Shown: positions 55,413 through 63,257 of the stretch, one piece after another
Layout of the letters: every line of letters begins with the position of its first letter
How positions within the stretch are numbered: the stretch's first letter is position 1
DNA from: Bradyrhizobium icense
GTDB lineage: Bacteria; Pseudomonadota; Alphaproteobacteria; Rhizobiales; Xanthobacteraceae
Direction: 5' to 3'
Assembly (NCBI RefSeq): GCF_001693385.1
Contig: NZ_CP016428.1
Location: forward strand, 186,001 to 250,000
DNA length: 64,000 nt
Program-made: the position numbers and the translations under genes
Notes under the pieces: generated by a model
Told to the model about the DNA's origin: nothing
Databases searched by the model: none
The model's input: only the letters and a program-made list of their open reading frames with translations

Positions 55413-57347
55413 ATGAGTGGATCGAGCTCGGTACTTGCGTGGAGCTCCGCGTTGGAGGACTTCGCGCTGTTTCGAACGCTCAGTTCCGAACAGCGGCTCA
55501 AGGCGCTCAACGCCATGGTCCGCCAGGATCTGGTGCGCGGGCAGATGCTGGTCGCGCAAGGCGGGCCATCGGACTCGCTCTTCCTGGTGCTGCACGGCGC
55601 GCTCGCCGTGCGCAAGACCGGCTATCTCGAACCGATCGCCGAGCTTCGCGCCGGCGAACTGGTCGGCGAGATCGGCTTCTTCGCCAATGTCCCGCGCACC
55701 GCCGACGTGATCGCCATACGCGACACCAGCGTGCTGGCGTTGACGCGTCCGGCCTACCAGAAGCTCGTCGCGGAAGCCCCCGCCATCGTCGAGGCGCTGC
55801 TCGCGGCGCTGGCGCGGCGGTTCGCCAAGGAGACCGCGCGCATCGCGCCGTTCCCCACTTCGCCGAAAGCGCGAACGGTGGCGCTGATCGACGGCGGATT
55901 GGAGCCGCTGCCGGAAGCCTTCGATCGCCGGATGCGCGAGGGGCTGGCTGCGACCCATGCCGAGATCGTCGATGCCGCCCGCCTGCAGGCGATGTTTCCC
56001 GGGCGGGCACTCGATGCGCATGAAGTCACCGAATGGCTCAACAAGCTCGAACACACCGCGCCGCTGGTGGTCTATCTCGGCGGCCGCGAGTCGTCGCCCT
56101 GGGCGCGTAAGGCGATCCGCCAGGCAGATATGGTCGTGTTCGCCTGTCGCGGGGAGGCGCCAGCGGCGGCATTGACCGAAATCGAGGCGTTTGCCTGCGA
56201 GGTTCATTCCGTCTCGGCCCGGCGTCTCGTCCGCATCCATGACCGGCGAAGCGGCGAGGTATCCGGCACCGCGGCCTGGCTCGCCCGGCTGCCGGCCTTC
56301 ATGCATCACCATGTCGCGCTCCAGGACCAGGTCGATATCGACAGCCTGATCCGTTTTCTATGCGGCCGCGCCATCGGCTTCGTCGCTGCCGGCGGCGGCA
56401 GTTTTGGAACCGCGCATGTCGGAATCTACAAGGCGTTTCGCGAACGCGGCGTGATGTTCGATATCTTCGTCGGCACCAGCGTTGGCTCCGCCATGGTGGC
56501 CGGCTTTGCCAAAAATCTCGAAGCCGAGCATCTCGAGCGCGGCACGCACGAAATCTTCGTCAGGAGCCGAAGTTTTCGGCGGCCGACCTGGCCGCGCTAT
56601 GCGCTGCTGGACCACAAGGCGTTCGATCGCGCGCTCGCGCAACAATACGGCCCTGACTGCCGGATCGAGGATTGCTGGCGGCCGTTTGCGGCCATCGCGA
56701 CCAACCTTTCGACCCATAATCTCGAACTGATCCGCACCGGCCCGCTTTGGCAGGCAGTCCGCGCATCGAGTGCGATCCCCGGGCTGTTGCCGCCGTTCTA
56801 CACGAAGGAAGGCGCGATGCTGGTCGATGGCTGTCTCATCGACAATGTCCCGCTGGCGTCGATGCACCAGCTCAAGAGCGGTCCCAACCTGGTCGTGCAT
56901 TTCGGCGAGCCGGCGGCCGAGATGTTCGACGTCGATTATGCATCGCTGCCGGGACGGCTGGAATTGATCGCCGCCATGCTGACGCCGTTCCGCAAGAAGC
57001 TATTGCCGGCGGCGCCGAGCGCGGTGAACGTGCTGTGGCGAAGTCTCGTAGCGCATCAGCGCTACGATACGTTGCCGGTCGGGCCGTTCGACACGGTAAT
57101 GCGGCCGCCGCTTCCGCTCGATATCGATGTGACAGATTTCGATCGCCACACGGAGATCTTCGAAGCTTCCTACCTCTGGGCCAGGGAGGCCATCGCGGCG
57201 CTGGAGGCGGGCGCCAGTTCGGCCATCGCAGCCATCCTCGACGCCGGCGCGCTGGAACGGCGTCAGGCGACGGCCGTCGCAGCCTCCACTCGCCCGCCCA
57301 GCAATCGCCTCGCCTCGGCAGCCGGCTTCGGCGCGCTGAACAGGTAG
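55413..57347 (+). CDS. Patatin-like phospholipase with an N-terminal cyclic-nucleotide-binding domain
   Basis: A 644-residue NTE-type protein. Residues about 15-130 form a cNMP-binding domain (GELVGEIGFFANVPRTADV). A linker follows, and the patatin domain (about 315-520) has the oxyanion motif AAGGGSFGTAHVGIY, the nucleophile elbow VGTSVGSAMV (GxSxG Ser) and the Asp in LVDGCLIDN. Such proteins hydrolyse phospholipids, in some cases under cyclic nucleotide control. Its C-terminal 28 residues are antisense to the EAL remnant. No strong ribosome site precedes the ATG. Confidence 0.92.
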   Translation: MSGSSSVLAWSSALEDFALFRTLSSEQRLKALNAMVRQDLVRGQMLVAQGGPSDSLFLVLHGALAVRKTGYLEPIAELRAGELVGEIGFFANVPRTADVIAIRDTSVLALTRPAYQKLVAEAPAIVEALLAALARRFAKETARIAPFPTSPKARTVALIDGGLEPLPEAFDRRMREGLAATHAEIVDAARLQAMFPGRALDAHEVTEWLNKLEHTAPLVVYLGGRESSPWARKAIRQADMVVFACRGEAPAAALTEIEAFACEVHSVSARRLVRIHDRRSGEVSGTAAWLARLPAFMHHHVALQDQVDIDSLIRFLCGRAIGFVAAGGGSFGTAHVGIYKAFRERGVMFDIFVGTSVGSAMVAGFAKNLEAEHLERGTHEIFVRSRSFRRPTWPRYALLDHKAFDRALAQQYGPDCRIEDCWRPFAAIATNLSTHNLELIRTGPLWQAVRASSAIPGLLPPFYTKEGAMLVDGCLIDNVPLASMHQLKSGPNLVVHFGEPAAEMFDVDYASLPGRLELIAAMLTPFRKKLLPAAPSAVNVLWRSLVAHQRYDTLPVGPFDTVMRPPLPLDIDVTDFDRHTEIFEASYLWAREAIAALEAGASSAIAAILDAGALERRQATAVAASTRPPSNRLASAAGFGALNR

Positions 57348-57477
57348 CTCTGCATCTGCGTGCAGCCGAGCTGGCGCAGCATCTCGCGCTGCTGCTCGGT
57401 CTCGACGCCTTCCGCGGTCGTGGTCATGTTGCGGGCGGCTGCGATGTTCACCACAGCCTGCACGATCGCCGCCGAAC
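57263..57477 (-). pseudogene. C-terminal fragment of an EAL-domain protein
   Basis: Read on the minus strand the sequence gives SAAIVQAVVNIAAARNMT, the motif TTTAEGVETEQQREMLRQLG, then GCTQMQSYLFSAPKPAAE, matching only the last fifth of an EAL phosphodiesterase domain. Its frame has a stop just upstream, near 57480, and no other EAL motif follows. It overlaps the last 85 bases of the patatin gene. A deletion probably removed the rest of the gene. Confidence 0.8.
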
Positions 57478-57694
57478 GTCAGGAAATCCGGTTACCCTTA
57501 ATCGTGGGTCCTTCGGGCGCGATCGCGAGATGAAGCGGTATTTCACTGCTCCTGCCGTTCTATCGTCGGCGATGAAGCGCTCGTCCGCGGCGAGCGTCTC
57601 CCTAGAGCGTTGGCCCATCTGACTGAATCGTCGGGGATTCACAAATCAGCGTTTTAGTGATTCAAGCTGGTCGCCGGACTGGAGGCCGGCGGGC

Positions 57695-58081
57695 ATGGCG
57701 AAACCGCTGTCGATGGATCTGCGCGAACGTGTGCTGGCCTGTATTGGAGGCGGCGTTTCAGGCCGGCAGGCTGCTGAGCGATTTGGCGTCAGCGCGGCGA
57801 GCGTAAGCCGCTGGCGAACGCGCGAGCGGGAGCAAGGCGATGCCCAGCCGAGAGCTCAGGGCGGCGATCGCAAGTCCCACCGGATTGATGCCCATCATGC
57901 GACGATCGTGGCTCTGCTCAAGGCCTCACCCGACATCACCATCGAGGAATTGCGTGATAGCTTGAGCAAACAAGGCTTGTCCTTTGGTTATGGCACGATC
58001 CGACGCTTCTTCGAGCGGCACAAGATCACGCGTAAAAAAAGACCGCCCATGCCACAGAGCAAGATCGCCCGGATGTCTTGA
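57695..58081 (+). CDS. IS630 transposase, N-terminal frame (OrfA)
   Basis: A 128-residue product with the helix-turn-helix DNA-binding region of IS630 transposases: MDLRERVLACIGGGVSGRQA and ERFGVSAASVSRWRTRER, then a second HTH-like stretch ITIEELRDSLSKQGLSFGYG. It ends in a frame switch after an A7 run at 58034-58040. The frame overlaps OrfB by four bases. Transposase should be made as a fusion. Confidence 0.92.
   Translation: MAKPLSMDLRERVLACIGGGVSGRQAAERFGVSAASVSRWRTREREQGDAQPRAQGGDRKSHRIDAHHATIVALLKASPDITIEELRDSLSKQGLSFGYGTIRRFFERHKITRKKRPPMPQSKIARMS
58034..58040 (+). promoter_or_regulatory. Slippery A7 for -1 ribosomal frameshifting
   Basis: Seven consecutive A residues followed by G. 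Reading KKTAHATEQDRPDVLTRRQ in the -1 frame after the run connects OrfA to OrfB without a stop, giving a full transposase of about 320 residues. Confidence 0.7.
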
Positions 58082-58656
58082 CGCGACGCCAGGCCTGGCG
58101 CGAGAGCCAGGGCAAGCTCGACCGGGATCGGCTCGTCTTCATCGACGAGACCTGGGCATCGACCAACATGGCGCGAACACATGGTCGATGTCTGCGCGGA
58201 GAACGCCTGCGGGCCAGCGTTCCTCACGGCCACTGGAAAACAACAACCTGCGTCGCCGCCCTCACCACGCGCGGCATCATCGCGCCCTGGGTGCTCGATG
58301 GTCCCATCAATCGCGATGCCTTTGAAACCTACATCGAAAAGGTGCTCGTCCCCGAGCTCCCGGACGACGCTATTGTCATCATGGACAACCTCTCCAGCCA
58401 CAAAGGGCCCCGCATACGTGAGATGATCGAGGCAGCTGGCGCGACGCTTCTCTACCTTCCGCCCTACAGCCCCGACTTCAACCCGATCGAAAACGCCTTC
58501 GCCAAGCTCAAAGCAAGCTTGCGAAAGGCCGCCGAACGCACCGTCGGCGGCCTTTGGGATGCTATCGGGCGCACCGTCGACACCTACACGCCAGCAGAAT
58601 CCACAAACTACTTCACCGCCGCCGGCTACTTGCAACCTGATAGGCTAACGCTCTAG
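58078..58656 (+). CDS. IS630 transposase, catalytic frame (OrfB)
   Basis: A 192-residue frame with the DDE catalytic triad of IS630: Asp in RLVFIDETWAS, Asp in AIVIMDNLSSHKG, and Glu in PDFNPIENAFAKLK. It is probably translated only as a fusion with OrfA by -1 frameshifting. Its stop codon is formed by the right-hand TA target site plus the next G. Confidence 0.93.
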   Translation: MTRRQAWRESQGKLDRDRLVFIDETWASTNMARTHGRCLRGERLRASVPHGHWKTTTCVAALTTRGIIAPWVLDGPINRDAFETYIEKVLVPELPDDAIVIMDNLSSHKGPRIREMIEAAGATLLYLPPYSPDFNPIENAFAKLKASLRKAAERTVGGLWDAIGRTVDTYTPAESTNYFTAAGYLQPDRLTL

Positions 58657-60422
58657 CGGCGATAGCCGCCGGCGCGCGAGTAGGTGGGGCGGCTTTCCTG
58701 TGCCGGCCGGCTGGCCAGACTGGCGCGTGCCTCGCTGGCGCGCGGGGCCGCCAGCTTGAGGTCTTCAAGGAAGATCGGCTTTGAGAAGTAGTAACCCTGG
58801 GCGTAGCGGATCTTGGTCGCGGCCTGCAGATAGGCCAGTTCCTCGAAGCTTTCGAGCCCTTCGGCGATCACGGTCATGCTGAGCGCTTCGCTCAAGGATT
58901 CGATTGCCCGCAAGATACCCTGGCTGCGCGGGCGCTTATGGATGTCCGTGATGAAGGAGCGGTCGATCTTGATCTCGTCAGCGGTAATGTCGGCCAACGC
59001 CGACAGCGACGAATAGCCGATGCCGAAATCGTCGATCGAGATCTTGACGCCGAGCTTGCGGAAGATCGGGAGGATCTCGTCCTGGAAATGCGTCTTGGTG
59101 ACGAAGGCGTCTTCGGTCACCTCGATCATGAAGCGCTTTGGAAATCCGGTGGCTTCGATCGCCTGGGCGAACGGGCGCATGAACTCGAGATTGCCGGCCT
59201 GTTTGGCTGCGACGTTCATGCTGATCGTGGTGTCGGGGCCGAAGTTCTCGTTGATCAGGTCGATCGATTTGACGATCTCGGCCAGCACGAGGTGAGTCAG
59301 TTCGTCGATCAGGCCGAGTTCGGTAGCAAGATTGATGAAGGTGCTGGGAGCCTGAATCACCCCCTCGTCGTCGCGCAGCCGCACCAGCGCCTCGACGCCC
59401 ATGATCTCCTGGGTCCGGATATCGACCTTGGGCTGGAAAGCGCAGCAAAAACGTTTTTCCAGGATCGCCACCCGCAGCGCCTGCTCGACCTTCATCCGCG
59501 CCAGGGCCTCGCGTTCCATACTGGTGTCGAAGAACGCCGCGGCACCCTTGTTGCCGTTCTTGACGCGGTACATCGCGATATCGGCGTTTTGACGCAACTC
59601 CTCATAGCTGCGCCCGTGCTCGGGATAGAGGCTGACGCCGATCGAAGTCGAGGCGAAGATCTCGGACTGGTCGATGAAAAACGGCGCCTTCAGCCGTTGC
59701 AGGATGAAACGGATGAATTCAGCGACCTCGCTCTCGCTCTGGACCGGGTTGAGCAGCAGCACGAATTCGTCGCCGCTGATCCGCGAGAGGATGTCGGAAT
59801 CGCGCAAGTCGAGTCCCACCCGCTTGGCGATCTCCGCCAGCAGCGCGTCGCCGACCGAATGTCCGTAGTAATCGTTGATGTGCTTGAAATTATCGACGTC
59901 GAGAAAGGCCAACGCGAAAAGGCCCTGTCCGTTGTCGTACTTCAACAGACTGTTGACGCGATGTTCGATCACGCGCCGCGTCGGCAGCCCGGTCAACTCG
60001 TCGTAATAGGCGGAGCGGAACAGATGCTCCTCGAACGCCTTCTGTTCGGAAATGTCGGTCGAACTCGAGATCAGCAGATTGCGCTCGGCGATCCGAACTG
60101 GCCGGTGGGAGGTCAGCAATACCTGCTTGGCCTGGCGACCGGCAATGGATTCTTCCAGCACCACCGGGCGCCCGGAACGCAGCAATTCGAGGCAGGTTTC
60201 GCGGCGATCGTTCAGGTGCGAGGCCTCCGGCGCGGCGGTGGCCATCTGCAGCGCGGCTGCCGCAGCGTCGTTCACCAGCATGAACTCGCCGTTCTCGTCC
60301 TGAACCGTCACGCCGGTCGGAAGCAGCCTGAGGATATCCCTCAGGAGGGTCAGCTCGGATTCGAACGCGCTTTCATCGCCAGCCTGCGTCGCCTGGAAAT
60401 CGTATTTGTGGGCACTATGCAT
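58653..60422 (-). CDS. Diguanylate cyclase/phosphodiesterase with PAS, GGDEF and EAL domains
   Basis: A 589-residue protein. Residues about 25-125 form a PAS-like domain (LRLLPTGVTVQDENGEFMLV), followed by GGDEF with DELTGLPTRR and the active motif RISGDEFVLLL, then EAL with GVEALVRL, ISIDDFGIGYSSLSAL and IAEGLESFEELAYLQ. The GGDEF and EAL key residues are kept, so both making and breaking cyclic di-GMP are possible. I start at the ATG at 60422; an in-frame TTG at 60524 would add 34 residues. The HWE kinase gene lies 149 bases upstream and may share its transcript. Confidence 0.93.
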   Translation of the reverse strand: MHSAHKYDFQATQAGDESAFESELTLLRDILRLLPTGVTVQDENGEFMLVNDAAAAALQMATAAPEASHLNDRRETCLELLRSGRPVVLEESIAGRQAKQVLLTSHRPVRIAERNLLISSSTDISEQKAFEEHLFRSAYYDELTGLPTRRVIEHRVNSLLKYDNGQGLFALAFLDVDNFKHINDYYGHSVGDALLAEIAKRVGLDLRDSDILSRISGDEFVLLLNPVQSESEVAEFIRFILQRLKAPFFIDQSEIFASTSIGVSLYPEHGRSYEELRQNADIAMYRVKNGNKGAAAFFDTSMEREALARMKVEQALRVAILEKRFCCAFQPKVDIRTQEIMGVEALVRLRDDEGVIQAPSTFINLATELGLIDELTHLVLAEIVKSIDLINENFGPDTTISMNVAAKQAGNLEFMRPFAQAIEATGFPKRFMIEVTEDAFVTKTHFQDEILPIFRKLGVKISIDDFGIGYSSLSALADITADEIKIDRSFITDIHKRPRSQGILRAIESLSEALSMTVIAEGLESFEELAYLQAATKIRYAQGYYFSKPIFLEDLKLAAPRASEARASLASRPAQESRPTYSRAGGYRR

Positions 60423-60571
60423 GCCGCGGAGCTTTGCAAAGTCCGTTGTAGTATTGGTTAAGTGGACTTCCGAAAAGCGGCGACAACCGTAGAAGTCGAC
60501 GATTTTCGAGCGGCGTCCGCTCAATCGTCATTAACAGAGTGTCAACACCGAATGAGAGATTTTGCTCGGGT

Positions 60572-61534
60572 CTAGCTTGCCGGGATCTTGCATTGCATCG
60601 TGCAATGAACGCCGGTCTTCAGGTAGCGGACCTCGGTCTTGCCGTCGAACGCGCGCAGCGCCGACTGCAACAGCTTGGTGCCAAAGCCAGGCGGGCCGAC
60701 TTTTTCGATCACGGGGCCTTCGGTTTCATCCCAGGTGAGGTTGAGGCGGTCCTCCGACACGGACCATGACACTTGCAGCAGCCCGCGGGCCGAAGAGAAC
60801 GCGCCGTACTTGCCCGCATTGGTGGCCAATTCGTGGAAGATCAGCGCCAGGCTGACCGCCAGTTTGGCCGGTAGAAACAGCGAGTCGCCATTTAAATTGA
60901 ACCGGACATGGCCGTAGGGCCCGAGCTCGGAACGCAGCATGTCCTTGATGTCGCAACCGCTGCCGTCCAGCCGCGCGATCAAATCGTCGGTCGCCGACAA
61001 TGCGCGGAGGCGGCGGTCGATGCTGCCCCAGATCTGCGGCTGGTCCTGCAGGACCTGGTGCAGCACGGCGTGGATCGTCGACGTCTTGTTTTTGAGCCGG
61101 TGCTGCAACTCCTCGACCAGAAGCTTGCGATATTCCTCTTCCTGGGTCAGACGTTTCGAATCTTCCCGTTGGCGGGCGACGATCGTCCGGTAACGCTCGA
61201 CGCCCCAGATGGCGAGACCGCAAACCGCCCAGAACATCAGCAGCAGCGCAAACCGTGCGGAATCGGCCGTGGCACTGCTGAAATTGACGAAGACGCCGAG
61301 GGCGCCCCCCGCGATGGCCGTTGCGATCCCGATCCTGGCGCCGCCGATGGCGGCGGCCAGGAACACGGCCGGAAAATAAGGCGTGAAGAATACGTCGGGA
61401 CGGATCTGGGCAACACCCCATCGGGCGATTGTCGACAATGCGAGACAGCCGGCCGCGAACACCGTGCTGTAAAGCAGCGGGGGCTGGGAGATTCCCTGCC
61501 AACCTCGTCTGAGCTCGTCGATCAATTTCTTCAT
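60572..61534 (-). CDS. HWE-family sensor histidine kinase
   Basis: A 320-residue membrane kinase. Four hydrophobic segments in the first 115 residues (LLYSTVFAAGCLALSTI, FPAVFLAAAIGGARIGIA and two more) form an N-terminal membrane sensor like DUF4118. A coiled-coil follows, then the HWE phosphoacceptor helix with EELQHRLKNKTSTIHAV, the N-box HELATNAGKYGAFSS and a final W-containing motif LTWDETEGP. HWE kinases regulate stress responses in Rhizobiales. I start at the ATG at 61534; a GTG four codons upstream is possible. Confidence 0.92.
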   Translation of the reverse strand: MKKLIDELRRGWQGISQPPLLYSTVFAAGCLALSTIARWGVAQIRPDVFFTPYFPAVFLAAAIGGARIGIATAIAGGALGVFVNFSSATADSARFALLLMFWAVCGLAIWGVERYRTIVARQREDSKRLTQEEEYRKLLVEELQHRLKNKTSTIHAVLHQVLQDQPQIWGSIDRRLRALSATDDLIARLDGSGCDIKDMLRSELGPYGHVRFNLNGDSLFLPAKLAVSLALIFHELATNAGKYGAFSSARGLLQVSWSVSEDRLNLTWDETEGPVIEKVGPPGFGTKLLQSALRAFDGKTEVRYLKTGVHCTMQCKIPAS

Positions 61535-61720
61535 TTGGATTGTCACTTCACGTGATCAGCGAATCCAAAATATGGCCGATCATACCGAAAATCGGGATTT
61601 CGTGGCGCCGAAGCAGCAAGGCCAGCCGAACGCCGGTGATCGCGACGGAACAAGTTCGCTTGCCTTGTCCGCGAGGGGCGGGAATATTGGCGTCAACGAA
61701 TTCCGACGGGGGGCAACAAC

Positions 61721-62557
61721 ATGGGACGGCTGGACGGCAAGGTAGCGGTGATCACCGGCGCCACGAGCGGCATCGGATTGCACACCGCCGAGCTATTCGT
61801 CGCCGAGGGCGCAAAGATCGTGATCGCCGGCCGCCGCGTGCCGGAGGGCGAGGCGCTGGCCAAGAAGCTCGGCGCCAACTGCATCTTCCGCCAGACCGAC
61901 GTCACGGTGGAAGAACAGATGAACGCGCTGATCGGGCTTGCGGTGGAAAAGTTCGGCCGCATCGATTGCCTGTTCAACAATGCCGGCGGTCCGGCGCAGA
62001 CCGGTGGTATCGAAGGCCTGGAGGTCGAGCGGTTTGATGCCGCGATGGCGACGCTGGTGCGCAGCGTGATGCTCGGCATGAAGCATGCGGCGCCGTACAT
62101 GCGCAAGCAGGGTTCCGGCAGCATCATCAACAACGGCAGCATTGCCGGCCGCCTCGCCGGCTTTTCGTCGTCGATGGTCTATAGCGCCGCGAAGGCCGCC
62201 GTCATCCATCTCACCAAATGCGTGGCGATGGAACTCGGCGAAGCCAACATCCGCGTCAATTCGATTTCGCCCGGCGCGATCGCGACCGGCATTTTCGGCA
62301 AGGCGCTGGGCCTGTCGGTGGAGGCTGCCGAAAAGACCCCGGCCGTGATGCGCGAGGTCTACAAGGCCGCGCAGCCGATTCCGCGCGCCGGCCTGCCCGA
62401 AGATATCGCGCACGCCGCGGTGTTTCTGGCCAGCGACGAGTCCTCCTTCATCAACGGCCATGACCTTGTGGTCGACGGCGCCATGACCGGCGGCCGCAAC
62501 TGGAGCCAGCAGCAGCAGGGCTATGTCACGCTGAAGAAGGCGTTCGATCAGGGTTAG
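61721..62557 (+). CDS. SDR family oxidoreductase
   Basis: A 278-residue classical short-chain dehydrogenase. It has the nucleotide motif VAVITGATSGIGLHTAELF, NNAGG, the catalytic Ser in NNGSIAGRLAGFSSS and the YxxxK in MVYSAAKAAV. It resembles the glucose/ribitol or 2,5-dichloro-2,5-cyclohexadiene-1,4-diol dehydrogenase branch. The substrate is unknown. GGGGGG precedes the ATG. A palindromic repeat lies 13 bases downstream. Confidence 0.95.
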   Translation: MGRLDGKVAVITGATSGIGLHTAELFVAEGAKIVIAGRRVPEGEALAKKLGANCIFRQTDVTVEEQMNALIGLAVEKFGRIDCLFNNAGGPAQTGGIEGLEVERFDAAMATLVRSVMLGMKHAAPYMRKQGSGSIINNGSIAGRLAGFSSSMVYSAAKAAVIHLTKCVAMELGEANIRVNSISPGAIATGIFGKALGLSVEAAEKTPAVMREVYKAAQPIPRAGLPEDIAHAAVFLASDESSFINGHDLVVDGAMTGGRNWSQQQQGYVTLKKAFDQG

Positions 62558-62569
62558 GGGTGAGGGGGT

Positions 62570-62694
62570 GTCATTCCGGGGCGATGCGAAGCATTGAACT
62601 ATGGTGCGCAATTGCGCACCTGAGAATCTCGAGATTCCCCGATGCGCAATTGCGCATCTGAGGTTCGGTGGTAACGCACCATCCCGGAATGACG
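62570..62694. repeat. Palindromic intergenic repeat, family B copy 4
   Basis: Begins GTCATTCCGGGGCGATG and ends CCCGGAATGACG. Inside are GTGCGCAATTGCGCAC, AATCTCGAGATT and GATGCGCAATTGCGCATC. Their order is reversed compared with copy 1, so it is inverted relative to copy 1. It fills the space between the SDR and cupin genes. Confidence 0.9.
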
Positions 62695-62732
62695 GATGCA
62701 AAAAGCTGACGCGCTTGGGAGAGACACGCAAA

Positions 62733-63230
62733 ATGTCTGCAGCATTCAGATTATCGCCGCCATCGGAAGGCCGCCCGTTCTATCTCGCCATCATCGCGGG
62801 CCTGGCCTGCGCCTTCGTCATCGGCAAGGCGCTGCCATCGACGATGGACGCCGTCTCGGCGATCATCGAGCCGCTCTGCGCCAACAGCGTGACCGGTTCG
62901 ACGCAGGATGTTGTCGAGCCGATCTCTTCGCATGCGCTGCCGAACGTGCCGGGCAAGCGCGTCACCATCGTGCGCGTGTTCTACGGCCCGGGCGGCTTTA
63001 CGCCTGCGCACCGGCATGCCGGCTCCGTCACCGCCTATGTCACCAAGGGCGAGATCCGCTCCCAGCTTGCCGGCGGCCCTGTCGAGACGTTCGGGGTCGG
63101 CCAGTCGTTTTTCGAGCCGCCCGGCTCGACCCATCTGGTCTCGGCCAATGCCAGCATGACCGAACCTGCAGAATTGATCGCGGTGTTCGTGGCCGATGAA
63201 GGCGCGCAGCTCACGACGCTGGTGAAGTAG
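62733..63230 (+). CDS. Membrane-anchored or exported cupin-domain protein
   Basis: A 165-residue protein. A hydrophobic segment near the N-terminus (FYLAIIAGLACAFVIGKAL) is a signal anchor or signal peptide. The rest is one cupin: GGFTPAHRHAGSVTAYVTKG holds motif 1 with two His residues, and FFEPPGSTHLVSAN holds motif 2. A metal and small-molecule binding role is likely, enzyme or sensor unknown. GGGAGAGACACGCAAA precedes the ATG. Confidence 0.88.
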   Translation: MSAAFRLSPPSEGRPFYLAIIAGLACAFVIGKALPSTMDAVSAIIEPLCANSVTGSTQDVVEPISSHALPNVPGKRVTIVRVFYGPGGFTPAHRHAGSVTAYVTKGEIRSQLAGGPVETFGVGQSFFEPPGSTHLVSANASMTEPAELIAVFVADEGAQLTTLVK

Positions 63231-63257
63231 GGGCGCTTTGCCCACCCTACACACGTA

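Larger units (their letters stand above)
57603..58655 (+). mobile_element. IS630 family insertion sequence
   Basis: Imperfect terminal inverted repeats: GAGCGTTGGCCCATC at the left (from 57605) and GAGCGTTAGCCTATC at the right (minus strand, ending at 58653), with two mismatches in 15. Both ends abut TA, at 57603-57604 and 58654-58655, the IS630/Tc1 target duplication. Two overlapping frames encode the transposase. The right-hand TA forms part of the stop codons of both the transposase and the GGDEF-EAL gene. Confidence 0.93.

Noticed and set aside
58938..60461. A 507-codon plus-strand frame opposite the GGDEF-EAL gene
   Set aside because: The minus-strand gene has all GGDEF and EAL motifs; the antisense frame has none.
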